NCBI GenBank assembly: GCA_943737045.1 | Contig: CALSFV010000391.1 | Span: 167,507-231,506, forward strand | DNA: 64,000 bases | Origin: Parapristionchus giblindavisi | Lineage: Eukaryota > Nematoda > Chromadorea > Rhabditida > Diplogasteridae | Direction: 5' to 3' | Shown here: piece after piece, positions 12,401 through 22,332 of the stretch | How positions within the stretch are numbered: position 1 is the stretch's first letter | Layout of the letters: each line of letters starts with the position of its first letter | Position numbers and translations under genes: made by a program | Notes under the pieces: model-generated | Told to the model about the DNA's origin: nothing | Database searches by the model: none | Seen by the model: the letters and a program-made list of their open reading frames with translations, nothing else

Positions 12401-12752
12401 AGTGGTCAGTACGGCCAATATGTAAATTTATCTTTCAATACTCTCTGTTTTTGGTACATAATAATTCGTTACAGGTCTAATTGTCAATGATACTTATCGA
12501 GTAATATATTATGTGAAAGAGGTAAAAATTCTGAATGAGACACACTTCAGGTCATGTCGAGCTGTCATATTTTACTGCTGCTATAATGACCGAAGTACAA
12601 AAGTAGCTTTTACTCTGATATGATCAAGATAACTTTCGAAATATGAAAATGTAAATGAAACCTTTCGTGTCATATACCAAATGAAAGAGCGAAAAATTCT
12701 GAATAAGATAAACTATTTCAAAGTGGTCAGTACGGCCAATATGTAAATTTAT
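6485..12752 (+). repeat. 321-bp satellite array, block 2 (6-mer higher-order repeat)
   Basis: Monomers start at 6575 and every 321 bp to 12674. Marker variants recur in order: GATACGGATCG; GTGCTCAG with GATACGGATCG; two monomers with TAAATCG; GATACGGATCG again; then ACAGGTC with TATTATGTGAAAGAGGTAAAA. This gives 1926-bp hexamers at 8822-10747 and 10748-12673. The first round (6575-8821) has seven monomers, the extra one at 8501. Single changes such as GTGGACAG (9830s) or ATAACAAAT (8822) are private. No gene is present. Confidence 0.95.
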
Positions 12753-12776
12753 TTATTTATTTATTTATTTATTTAT
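12747..12776 (-). repeat. (AAAT)n 3' tail of the LINE
   Basis: Seven or so TTTA units on the plus strand join the satellite to the LINE's 3' region. Some LINE groups end in short tandem repeats rather than poly(A). The satellite target itself reads AATTTAT, so the tail may have been primed on, or merged with, the target. Confidence 0.8.
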
Positions 12777-13021
12777 CATACATCCAATAAAGATGTGACA
12801 ACATTTGAAACGAATAATAAATAAGTGAATAGGAGAATCGGGAAGTGGGTGGTAGGAATTGGGGAGGGAGAAGTGGGAGGGGAGTGCGGGTCTTCATATG
12901 TAGACTTAATAAGATCAAAGATCAACATGATCTAAGATAGGTTGGCAAGACCTGGCGGGGGAGGAGTCCGCATTGATTCAATATATATCGGATTGAATCG
13001 AGTCTACTATGAGGAAGTGCA
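12777..13021 (-). other. LINE 3' untranslated region
   Basis: Non-coding sequence between the ORF2 stop (TAG, 13022-13024 on the plus strand) and the AAAT tail. The element strand is C-rich and pyrimidine-rich in its middle (plus-strand GGGAGGGAGAAGTGGGAGGG). It would carry the signal recognised by the element's own reverse transcriptase. No further ORF seen. Confidence 0.7.
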
Positions 13022-15943
13022 CTAAAGAGGTGTGATGGTAATTCCTAATTTAGCAATAAGGTCAGGGCAAGAAATTAATTTAGCTTTAATGATTGGGGTG
13101 CTATGTAACAGGGTGGGTGAACCAGTAACACAATGTAATTTGGTCAATAAACGGGCACACCTAACAGCAAAAGATGAACGGAGGTTTTCACGTCTAGTTA
13201 CAGGAATATGAAATGCAAAACAAGATAATCGACCAAATGTAGGTTTGAAAACAAAGAAATGGCTAGATGGAAGATCTACTTCACAACGAAGAATCTTTAA
13301 AGCATAAATAATATCGAGCACTGTTCGTCTATGATAGAGGGTAGAGAGATTGAACAAGGTTAATCTATCAAGATAATGGGGGAAGATACCTGTGTGGAAA
13401 CACCGATAATACAAGAGACGGGTAAATAAATGGGACACGTTCTCTAATTTACGAACAAGACCCTTAGAGGAAGGGGACCATACTGGGGATGCATATTCAA
13501 TAATGGGAAGGATATAACATTTAAAGGCATGAATATAAACATTGGGTCTAGTACAGGAGATCGAACGAAATAGAAGATACACTAAAGAGATGGCTTTCTT
13601 TGTGATAATGGAAATGTGAGAGGAAAAATTGAGAAGAGGGTCAAGAAAGACTCCTAGGTCACGGGTAGATAGAGATGAAGGAAGTGGATGAGAGTGGATA
13701 CAGTATGGCAGAGAGGGGTTGTTTTTGCCTATATAAAGTACAGTGCATTTGTTTTGTGCAACTGTCAACTGCCATTTTTGACAGTATTCTACTATAAGTG
13801 AAATACCCTGAGAAAGTTGAGTATGAGAAGCTAATGGTTGTAATGGACTAAATGTAGAGTATAGTTTGATGTCATCAGCAAAAATTTTTATATCTATTAA
13901 AGGGAGAGGATCTATAACCCTGGGTAGTTCCGAAAGATAGATCAAAAACAGTAGTGGGCCCAAAACTGTACCTTGTGGTACTCCTGATGTGACATCCCTC
14001 TCAGAAGAGAGGGAATCACCAAGACGTACTCTAAAAGATCGATTATCTAAAAATGAATTAAACCACGCAAGAATGTTACTTCTGATTCCAATAGACTCCA
14101 ACTTATGTAAAAGTTTAGAGTGAGAAACAGAGTCGAATGCCTTAGCAAGATCAATATATATTACATCGGTACAGAGATCGCGGTCAATAGAGTTACGCCA
14201 TGCCTGGGTACAATGCAGGAGTTGGGATACAGTAGATCTACCGGACATAAAACCGAATTGTTCCTGAGGGATTACATTGTGGATATTACACCATTTCATA
14301 ATACGCGGTTTGAGAAAACGTTCTAAAACTTTACATGCAATGGGAGTGAGCGAGATTGGACGAAAATGGGAAACAATAGATGGGGAGGAAATCTTGGGGA
14401 TAGGAATTATTGTGGAGATTTTCCATATGGAAGGAATCTCTCCCAATGCGATAGAGTAATTGAAGATTAGAGAAAGAGGGTAGGCTAAGGTTGAGTGACA
14501 ATTTTTATAAATGATAGAAGGAATGTTATCAGAAGGTAAGGAACATGAGGAACTGACTCGCTTGAGAAGATAACAAACATCTTGAGGCATGATTATAGGT
14601 ACGGATAAAGATTGAGGAACAGAGGCAAATACATGAGGGCGGGTCATATCATCAGTGGTATACATGGTTTGAAAGTAGTCAGCCAATGCATTAACCTTAG
14701 ATGATTCAGACAATAGAGGATTTCCAGAGGTATCACACAAACATCCTATTTTATTCTTACTTTTAAGTCGAGAGCTGAGGTAGTTGTAAAATCGTTTGCC
14801 ATGCAAATTAGAGAGTATTTTGTTTTCACGATTTTTTACAAACTTCCTTATCTCTCGCTGAAGACGGGCACATACTGATTTGTATAGAGGTATAACAGGG
14901 CGAAGATGAATCTTTTCAAAAAGTGCACGCTTATGAGAGATCAAAGACCGGATGTGGGATGGATATTGGTCGAATGGTAAAGGGACTTTACGAATTGGAG
15001 TATACTTAGGCAGAAGTGACAAAACATGAGACGTAAATTTGGAATACATATCATCTATAGACGAAAAATCATTGAGAATGGAGTCCCAATCAGAACAGAA
15101 GAAGGCATGATCAAGGAAATCAAAGTTTGTCTTACGGTAGTCGAAAGTGGGAATATTCATTGGAGGTAATGAAGGGAAGGAAAGAGAGAAAAGAACACTG
15201 GAATGGTCGGAAGAAGCGAATGGAGATGACAAAGAACAGCTAGTGATAATATCATTTGTAGATAAGATTAGGTCTAAATAATTATGGGCAAGGGTAGGAG
15301 CAGGAACATGTTGTGAAAGACCAAGTGCATCACAGAGATCGATAAGAATAGAAGACTGGCCAGAGCCATGAGGAGACGGAATGGACCAATCAATATGAAA
15401 GTTGAAATCTCCTAACAAAACAATAGGATTATCAATCGATAGAAGGGATGAGAGGGACTCGAAGAGGTCAGAATTGGATTGGGAAGTGGTATTAGGGGGG
15501 CGATAGACAAGTACTATACGAACTGTGGTAAGGGAAAGAGGAGAGACAATATCTATAGCAAGGATATCATGTGAAGAGTTGTTATTTGGTGGAACAACAG
15601 TAGAGTAGATGTGGTCTCGTATGATGATACACACTCCACCACCTCTTCTGGCTCTATCACAACGAAAGACTCTATATGGGTAATCCAGAACAAGTTCAAA
15701 ATCAGAAATTCTACTAGATAGCCAAGATTCAGTCACAAATACAATATCAGGCTTGGAAATGGATAATATACAATGAAGGTCCGGAAGCTTATTGACAAGT
15801 GAGCGTGAATTGAACAGTATGCATGACAGAGAGGTGGGATCAGAGGGAGAGGGAGAGGAAGACGGAGAGGGAGAGGGAGAGGGAGAGGGAGAGGGAGAGG
15901 GAGAGGGAGATGATGATAAATGAGATAATTCTAAATGAGGCAA
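13022..15943 (-). CDS. LINE ORF2: endonuclease and reverse transcriptase
   Basis: 973 residues, numbered from the TTG codon at 15943; the frame is open from 16024. The N-terminus is a serine-proline run (residues 10-34). An AP-type endonuclease follows with N45 (FNSRSL), E72 (TESWL), Y147 (VYRPP), D179/N181 (LLGDFNFH) and S245-D246-H247. The reverse transcriptase has YIDLAKAFDS (D598, D604), the GVPQGTVLGPLLFLIYLSEL block, and the catalytic FADD (D690, D691). A C-terminal region of about 200 residues has no recognised RNase H. It would nick the target and copy the RNA there. There is no in-frame AUG before residue 262, beyond the endonuclease, so the start must be non-AUG or the protein is made by frameshift or reinitiation from ORF1. 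The frame overlaps the ORF1 end by 55 nt and lies in the -1 frame. Confidence 0.93.
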   Translation of the reverse strand: MPHLELSHLSSSPSPSPSPSPSPSPSPSSSPSPSDPTSLSCILFNSRSLVNKLPDLHCILSISKPDIVFVTESWLSSRISDFELVLDYPYRVFRCDRARRGGGVCIIIRDHIYSTVVPPNNNSSHDILAIDIVSPLSLTTVRIVLVYRPPNTTSQSNSDLFESLSSLLSIDNPIVLLGDFNFHIDWSIPSPHGSGQSSILIDLCDALGLSQHVPAPTLAHNYLDLILSTNDIITSCSLSSPFASSDHSSVLFSLSFPSLPPMNIPTFDYRKTNFDFLDHAFFCSDWDSILNDFSSIDDMYSKFTSHVLSLLPKYTPIRKVPLPFDQYPSHIRSLISHKRALFEKIHLRPVIPLYKSVCARLQREIRKFVKNRENKILSNLHGKRFYNYLSSRLKSKNKIGCLCDTSGNPLLSESSKVNALADYFQTMYTTDDMTRPHVFASVPQSLSVPIIMPQDVCYLLKRVSSSCSLPSDNIPSIIYKNCHSTLAYPLSLIFNYSIALGEIPSIWKISTIIPIPKISSPSIVSHFRPISLTPIACKVLERFLKPRIMKWCNIHNVIPQEQFGFMSGRSTVSQLLHCTQAWRNSIDRDLCTDVIYIDLAKAFDSVSHSKLLHKLESIGIRSNILAWFNSFLDNRSFRVRLGDSLSSERDVTSGVPQGTVLGPLLFLIYLSELPRVIDPLPLIDIKIFADDIKLYSTFSPLQPLASHTQLSQGISLIVEYCQKWQLTVAQNKCTVLYIGKNNPSLPYCIHSHPLPSSLSTRDLGVFLDPLLNFSSHISIITKKAISLVYLLFRSISCTRPNVYIHAFKCYILPIIEYASPVWSPSSKGLVRKLENVSHLFTRLLYYRCFHTGIFPHYLDRLTLFNLSTLYHRRTVLDIIYALKILRCEVDLPSSHFFVFKPTFGRLSCFAFHIPVTRRENLRSSFAVRCARLLTKLHCVTGSPTLLHSTPIIKAKLISCPDLIAKLGITITPL
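15850..15909 (-). repeat. GAGGGA hexamer repeat coding for Ser-Pro
   Basis: Tandem GGGAGA/GAGGGA units on the plus strand encode the (Ser-Pro)n stretch at the start of ORF2. As a short in-frame microsatellite, it will probably vary in length between copies of the LINE. Confidence 0.9.
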
Positions 15944-15969
15944 TAAACGATGGAGGGAACCTTGGTTAC

Positions 15970-16809
15970 CTAGTTTGATGAGGAAGGAGACGAGATAGAT
16001 AGAGAGGGAGGAAGAGTGATCCTCTTACGAGTTTTGATTTCCTCTTTGTGCCATATTTCGCCCTTGTATACGACGAATGGCGAGGAGGGATCACTTCTTC
16101 TGAACTCCCTAACCACTTGCCTAAGCTCAGCCTGTTTGGCCCTTTCTTCAGCACTCAGACTAGGACGAATGAAGACCTTATGAAATCGGTCGAGTGTTCT
16201 TAGAACACTTCCATTCCTTAGTGCTGTGAGCAAGAAAGATCGGGCCGGGAAGAGCACCTTGATTAGTCTGGGTCGACCATCTGTAGATGGTCTACCCATT
16301 CTGTATACAGCTGTGGGAGTGGCTTCAACGGAGAGCGCATCTAGAAGGGAAGATATTTCCCGACCATCACTCTCAACCTTCTCTGATGGCGAGAGGTTAG
16401 TGTCAGCCTCAGCCAAGCCATATACAACCAAAGAACGTTGACGTAGATGCTCTTCCAAAGACTGAGAGGATACAACATTGGGCTGAGAAACAGACGATGA
16501 ATGAATAGGCACAGAAGGTTGAGTAATTGAAGGAATAGATGAATCAGATGGAGGAGGAATATGTGATTCATACAATTCACGAGAGGCTTGAAGTTCCTCA
16601 ACAAAGGAGGCTAGAATTGATATAAGACTGGTTACAGAAGACCATAGAGGAGGAGGGACAGAAGGAGGACAGTCCATCACAGAAAACTCGATAGCTTTCA
16701 CTACCGCATCTTTGATTGATGGACGTCCCTTCTTATTGGGAGGAGATGATGAGGGGGAGGTCGTAGTAGGGGAATCAGGAACACGACGACGACCATTGCG
16801 GTTGGCCAT
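15970..16809 (-). CDS. LINE ORF1 protein
   Basis: 279 residues from the ATG at 16807-16809; TAG stop at 15970-15972. The N-terminus is basic and Ser/Pro-rich (GRRRVP, PPNKKGRP). The middle has SLVVYGLAEAD, AVYRMGRP, RPRLIKVLFPAR and VFIRPSLSAEERAKQ. This series is typical of LINE ORF1 proteins with an RRM-like RNA-binding fold and a conserved arginine-rich C-terminal part (VYKGEIWHKEE). No CCHC finger is present. It probably coats the element RNA in the ribonucleoprotein. The gene lies directly upstream of ORF2, whose frame overlaps its last 55 nt. The frame is intact. The RRM assignment comes from motif order and is moderately sure. Confidence 0.85.
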   Translation of the reverse strand: MANRNGRRRVPDSPTTTSPSSSPPNKKGRPSIKDAVVKAIEFSVMDCPPSVPPPLWSSVTSLISILASFVEELQASRELYESHIPPPSDSSIPSITQPSVPIHSSSVSQPNVVSSQSLEEHLRQRSLVVYGLAEADTNLSPSEKVESDGREISSLLDALSVEATPTAVYRMGRPSTDGRPRLIKVLFPARSFLLTALRNGSVLRTLDRFHKVFIRPSLSAEERAKQAELRQVVREFRRSDPSSPFVVYKGEIWHKEEIKTRKRITLPPSLSISSPSSSN

Positions 16810-16901
16810 TCTAACAGATCAAGAAAACAAACAAATATCGATTGACGGGAGAGAGAGACAAGAGGTCACCTCTCCCCGTGAGAGTAGAGAGAAGGAGAGT
16901 G

Positions 16902-19900
16902 TTATCTTTCAATACTCTCTGTTTTTGGTACATAATAAATCGTTACAAGACTAATTGTCAATGATACTTATCGAGTAATATACTATGTGAAAGAGAAAAA
17001 ATTTCTGAATGAGACACACTTCAGGTCATGTCGAGCTGTCATATTTTACTGCTGCTATAATGACCGAAGTACAAAAGTAGCTTTTACTCTGATATGATCA
17101 ATATAACTTTCGAAATATGAAAATGTAAATGAAACCTATCGTGTCATATAACAAATGAAAGAGCGAAAAATTCTGAATAAGATAAACTATTTCAAAGTGG
17201 TCAGTACGGCCAATATGTAAATTTATCTTTCAATACTCTCTGTTTTTGGTACATAATAATTCGTTACAAGTCTAATTGTCAATGATACTTATCGAGTAAT
17301 ATACTATGTGAAAGAGAAAAAATTTCTGAATGAGACACACTTCAGGTCATGTCGAGCTGTCATATTTTACTGCTGCTATAACGACCGAAGTACAAAAGTA
17401 GCTTTTACTCTGATATGATCAAGATAACTTTCGAAATATGAAAATGTAAATGAAACCTTTCGTGTCATATACCAAATGAAAGAGCGAAAAATTCTGAATA
17501 AGATAAACTATTTCAAAGTGGTCAGTACGGCCAATATGTAAATTTATCTTTCAATACTCTCTGTTTTTGGTACATAATAAATCGTTACAAGACTAATTGT
17601 CAATGATACTTATCGAGTAATATACTATGTGAAAGAGAAAAAATTTCTGAATGAGACACACTTCAGGTCATGTCGAGCTGTCATATTTTACTGCTGCTAT
17701 AATGACCGAAGTACAAAAGTAGCTTTTACTCTGATATGATCAAGATAACTTTCGAAATATGAAAATGTAAATGAAACCTATCGTGTCATATACCAAATGA
17801 AAGAGCGAAAAATTCTGAATAAGATAAACTATTTCAAAGTGGTCAGTACGGCCAATATGTAAATTTATCTTTCAATACTCTCTGTTTTTGGTACATAATA
17901 AATCGTTACAAGACTAATTGTCAATGATACTTATCGAGTAATATATTATGTGAAAGAGGTAAAAATTCTGAATGAGACACACTTCAGGTCATGTCGAGCT
18001 GTCATATTTTACTGCTGCTATAACGACCGAAGTACAAAAGTAGCTTTTACTCTGATATGATCAAGATAACTTTCGAAATATGAAAATGTAAATGAAACCT
18101 TTCGTGTCATATACCAAATGAAAGAGCGAAAAATTCTGAATAAGATAAACTATTTCAAAGTGGTCAGTACGGCCAATATGTAAATTTATCTTTCAATACT
18201 CTCTGTTTTTGGTACATAATAAATCGTTACAAGACTAATTGTCAATGATACTTATCGAGTAATATACTATGTGAAAGAGAAAAAATTTCTGAATGAGACA
18301 CACTTCAGGTCATGTCGAGCTGTCATATTTTACTGCTGCTATAATGACCGAAGTACAAAAGTAGCTTTTACTCTGATATGATCAAGATAACTTTCGAAAT
18401 ATGAAAATGTAAATGAAACCTATCGTGTCATATACCAAATGAAAGAGCGAAAAATTCTGAATAAGATAAACTATTTCAAAGTGGTCAGTACGGCCAATAT
18501 GTAAATTTATCTTTCAATACTCTCTGTTTTTGGTACATAATAAATCGTTACAAGACTAATTGTCAATGATACTTATCGAGTAATATACTATGTGAAAGAG
18601 AAAAAATTTCTGAATGAGACACACTTCAGGTCATGTCGAGCTGTCATATTTTACTGCTGCTATAATGACCGAAGTACAAAAGTAGCTTTTACTCTGATAT
18701 GATCAAGATAACTTTCGAAATATGAAAATGTAAATGAAACCTTTCGTGTCATATAACAAATGAAAGAGCGAAAAATTCTGAATAAGATAAACTATTTCAA
18801 AGTGGTCAGTACGGCCAATATGTAAATTTATCTTTCAATACTCTCTGTTTTTGGTACATAATAATTCGTTACAAGTCTAATTGTCAATGATACTTATCGA
18901 GTAATATACTATGTGAAAGAGAAAAAATTTCTGAATGAGACACACTTCAGGTCATGTCGAGCTGTCATATTTTACTGCTGCTATAATGACCGAAGTACAA
19001 AAGTAGCTTTTACTCTGATATGATCAAGATAACTTTCGAAATATGAAAATGTAAATGAAACCTTTCGTGTCATATACCAAATGAAAGAGCGAAAAATTCT
19101 GAATAAGATAAACTATTTCAAAGTGGTCAGTACGGCCAATATGTAAATTTATCTTTCAATACTCTCTGTTTTTGGTACATAATAAATCGTTACAAGACTA
19201 ATTGTCAATGATACTTATCGAGTAATATACTATGTGAAAGAGAAAAAATTTCTGAATGAGACACACTTCAGGTCATGTCGAGCTGTCATATTTTACTGCT
19301 GCTATAATGACCGAAGTACAAAAGTAGCTTTTACTCTGATATGATCAAGATAACTTTCGAAATATGAAAATGTAAATGAAACCTATCGTGTCATATACCA
19401 AATGAAAGAGCGAAAAATTCTGAATAAGATAAACTATTTCAAAGTGGTCAGTACGGCCAATATGTAAATTTATCTTTCAATACTCTCTGTTTTTGGTACA
19501 TAATAATTCGTTACAAGTCTAATTGTCAATGATACTTATCGAGTAATATACTATGTGAAAGAGAAAAAATTTCTGAATGAGACACACTTCAGGTCATGTC
19601 GAGCTGTGATATTTTACTGCTGCTATAATGACCGAAGTACAAAAGTAGCTTTTACTCTGATATGATCAAGATAACTTTCGAAATATGAAAATGTAAATGA
19701 AACCTATCGTGTCATATACCAAATGAAAGAGCGAAAAATTCTGAATAAGATAAACTATTTCAAAGTGGTCAGTACGGCCAATATGTAAATTTATCTTTCA
19801 ATACTCTCTGTTTTTGGTACATAATAATTCGTTACAAGTCTAATTGTCAATGATACTTATCGAGTAATATACTATGTGAAAGAGAAAAAATTTCTGAATG

Positions 19901-21588
19901 AGACACACTTCAGGTCATGTCGAGCTGTCATATTTTACTGCTGCTATAATGACCGAAGTACAAAAGTAGCTTTTACTCTGATATGATCAAGATAACTTTC
20001 GAAATATGAAAATGTAAATGAAACCTTTCCTGTCATATACCAAATGAAAGAGCGAAAAATTCTGAATAAGATAAACTATTTCAAAGTGGTCAGTACGGCC
20101 AATATGTAAATTTATCTTTCAATACTCTCTGTTTTTGGTACATAATAAATCGTTACAAGACTAATTGTCAATGATACTTATCGAGTAATATACTATGTGA
20201 AAGAGAAAAAATTTCTGAATGAGACACACTTCAGGTCATGTCGAGCTGTCATATTTTACTGCTGCTATAATGACCGAAGTACAAAAGTAGCTTTTACTCT
20301 GATATGATCAAGATAACTTTCGAAATATGAAAATGTAAATGAAACCTATCGTGTCATATAACAAATGAAAGAGCGAAAAATTCTGAATAAGATAAACTAT
20401 TTCAAAGTGGTCAGTACGGCCAATATGTAAATTTATCTTTCAATACTCTCTGTTTTTGGTACATAATAATTCGTTACAAGTCTAATTGTCAATGATACTT
20501 ATCGAGTAATATACTATGTGAAAGAGAAAAAATTTCTGAATGAGACACACTTCAGGTCATGTCGAGCTGTCATATTTTACTGCTGCTATAATGACCGAAG
20601 TACAAAAGTAGCTTTTACTCTGATATGATCAAGATAACTTTCGAAATATGAAAATGTAAATGAAACCTATCGTGTCATATACCAAATGAAAGAGCGAAAA
20701 ATTCTGAATAAGATAAACTATTTCAAAGTGGTCAGTACGGCCAATATGTAAATTTATCTTTCAATACTCTCTGTTTTTGGTACATAATAATTCGTTACAA
20801 GTCTAATTGTCAATGATACTTATCGAGTAATATATTATGTGAAAGAGGTAAAAATTCTGAATGAGACACACTTCAGGTCATGACGAGCTGTCATATTTTA
20901 CTGCTGCTATAATGACCGAAGTACAAAAGTAGCTTTTACTCTGATATGATCAAGATAACTTTCGAAATATGAAAATGAAAATGAAACCTATCGTGTCATA
21001 TACCAAATGAAAGAGCGAAAAATTCTGAATAAGATAAACTATTTCAAAGTGGTCAGTACGGCCAATATGTAAATTTATCTTTCAATACTCTCTGTTTTTG
21101 GTACATAATAATTCGTTACAAGTCTAATTGTCAATGATACGGATCGAGTAATATACTATGTGAAAGAGAAAAAAATTCTGAATGAGACACACTTCAGGTC
21201 ATGTCGAGCTGTCATATTTTACTGCTGCTATAATGACCGAAGTACAAAAGTAGCTTTTACTCTGATATGATCAAGATAACTTTCGAAATATGAAAATGAA
21301 AATGAAACCTATCGTGTCATATGCCAAATGAAAGAGCGAAAAATTCTGAATAAGATAAACTATTTCAAAGTGGTCAGTACGGCCAATATGTAAATTTATC
21401 TTTCAATACTTTTTGTTTTTGGTACATAATAATTCGTTACAAGTCTAATTGTCAATGATACTGATCGAGTAATATACTATGTGAAAGAGGAAAAATTTCT
21501 GAATGAGACACACTTCAGGTCATGTCGAGCTGTCATATTTTACTGCTGCTATAATGACCGAAGTACAAAAGTAGCTTTTACTCTGATA
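16902..21588 (+). repeat. 321-bp satellite array, block 3
   Basis: Monomers resume in phase after the LINE (starts 17148, 17469 ... 21321). Variants mix TAAATCG/TAATTCG and CCTATCG/CCTTTCG. From 20,679 the type with AAAATGAAACC begins to appear. From 19716 the block belongs to the first copy of a 3121-bp tandem duplication. No gene is present. Short open frames here are chance readings of the satellite. Confidence 0.95.
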
Positions 21589-22332
21589 CAGGGATGTGCG
21601 AAAAAAGATTTTCGAAAAAAATTCGAAAAACGAAAAATTTTCGATTTCGTATTTCGAAAAATTCGAAAAATTCGAAAAAAAATCGAAAAAAACTTAAATG
21701 AAGCAGGAAACTAACTGAAGAATTTTATTGATCTTTTTTAATTATTTTCGATTTCTATTATCAAGGGGATGCTCACAACTTATCCTGGCGGTATGAGTTT
21801 GCAATAATATGACTAGAATCAGTTTTCGATGCTTATTATGAATCCTTTTTCAAACGTTTCCCAATCGTGCTGAGCTTCGAGAAAATCGATACTGAAACTC
21901 GCTAGTTGATTTTAAAATTCACATCGTATCTACCTTATCTACTATACCACATCAGCATTTGTTTGGATAGTTGATAGAAGAGTTGAGGAACCCATTAGGA
22001 TGTGTAGGTATGTGTAGGAAGCCACATGAATTTCCGAATCAACTATCCGAATTCCAATATCGATTTTCTCGCACGATTGGACAACGATTGTAATCGGATT
22101 CGTAATGTACATCGAAAACTGATCCTAGTATTGCAATCTCAAATGACCACGACAAGTTGCCAGCATCCCCTTGTGAGTCAAGCCCAGTCTTGACAAAATA
22201 TTAAAGGAAATAATGAGTTCTAATAATTTATTGTTTAAATTCAAAATTTAAAATCATTACGTAATGCCGCTAACACTCCTTGGGTGAACAAATCATGCAG
22301 TATTTGGAATTGGTTGGCTTACAGTGCCAATA
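21589..22332. mobile_element. Foldback/MITE-like insert, copy 1
   Basis: 744 bp of non-satellite sequence. It starts CAGGGATGTGCG, which resembles the terminus of hAT transposons, then has a run of TTCGAAAAA-type repeats (21600-21690), a large imperfect palindrome (21762-22174) and AT-rich sequence to GTGCCAATA. No matching CAGGGATGTGC terminus is found at the right end and no target duplication of CTCTGATA. The satellite resumes at a different monomer offset (137 instead of 268), so the insertion came with a satellite rearrangement or lost its right end. No coding capacity. The insert class is uncertain. Confidence 0.75.
21762..22174. repeat. Long imperfect inverted repeat (foldback), copy 1
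   Basis: The left arm begins TCAAGGGGATGCT and the right arm ends AGCATCCCCTTG. The arms match for about 150 bp at roughly 80 percent by eye, including GATCAGTTTTCGATG against AATCAGTTTTCGATG, CAATCGTGC and CGAGAAAATCGATA. The spacer of about 90 bp is centred near 21970. This structure is typical of foldback elements and palindromic MITEs. Confidence 0.85.

Larger units (their letters stand above)
12753..16901 (-). mobile_element. LINE (non-LTR retrotransposon), apparently full length
   Basis: The minus strand holds, in order, a short 5' UTR (16901-16810), ORF1 (RNA-binding type), ORF2 (apurinic-type endonuclease plus reverse transcriptase), a 269-bp 3' region and a tail of TTTA repeats (AAAT on the element strand). 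The satellite break is clean: net insertion is 4153 bp, which fits 4149 bp plus a 4-bp TTAT duplication. The tail makes the exact end ambiguous. The order, endonuclease type, lack of RNase H and simple-repeat tail point to the CR1/Jockey-like group. The family is inferred from memory of motifs, not from a search. Both ORFs are uninterrupted, so the copy is young. Confidence 0.9.

Noticed and set aside
14120..14459. Open frames on the plus strand within the LINE
   Set aside because: Antisense shadows of the reverse transcriptase frame, without motifs.
21481..21714. 77-codon open frame, repeated at 24602-24835
   Set aside because: It runs from satellite into the TTCGAAAAA-repeat part of the foldback insert; low-complexity Lys/Phe/Arg reading with no domain. 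Its repeat copy reflects the tandem duplication only.
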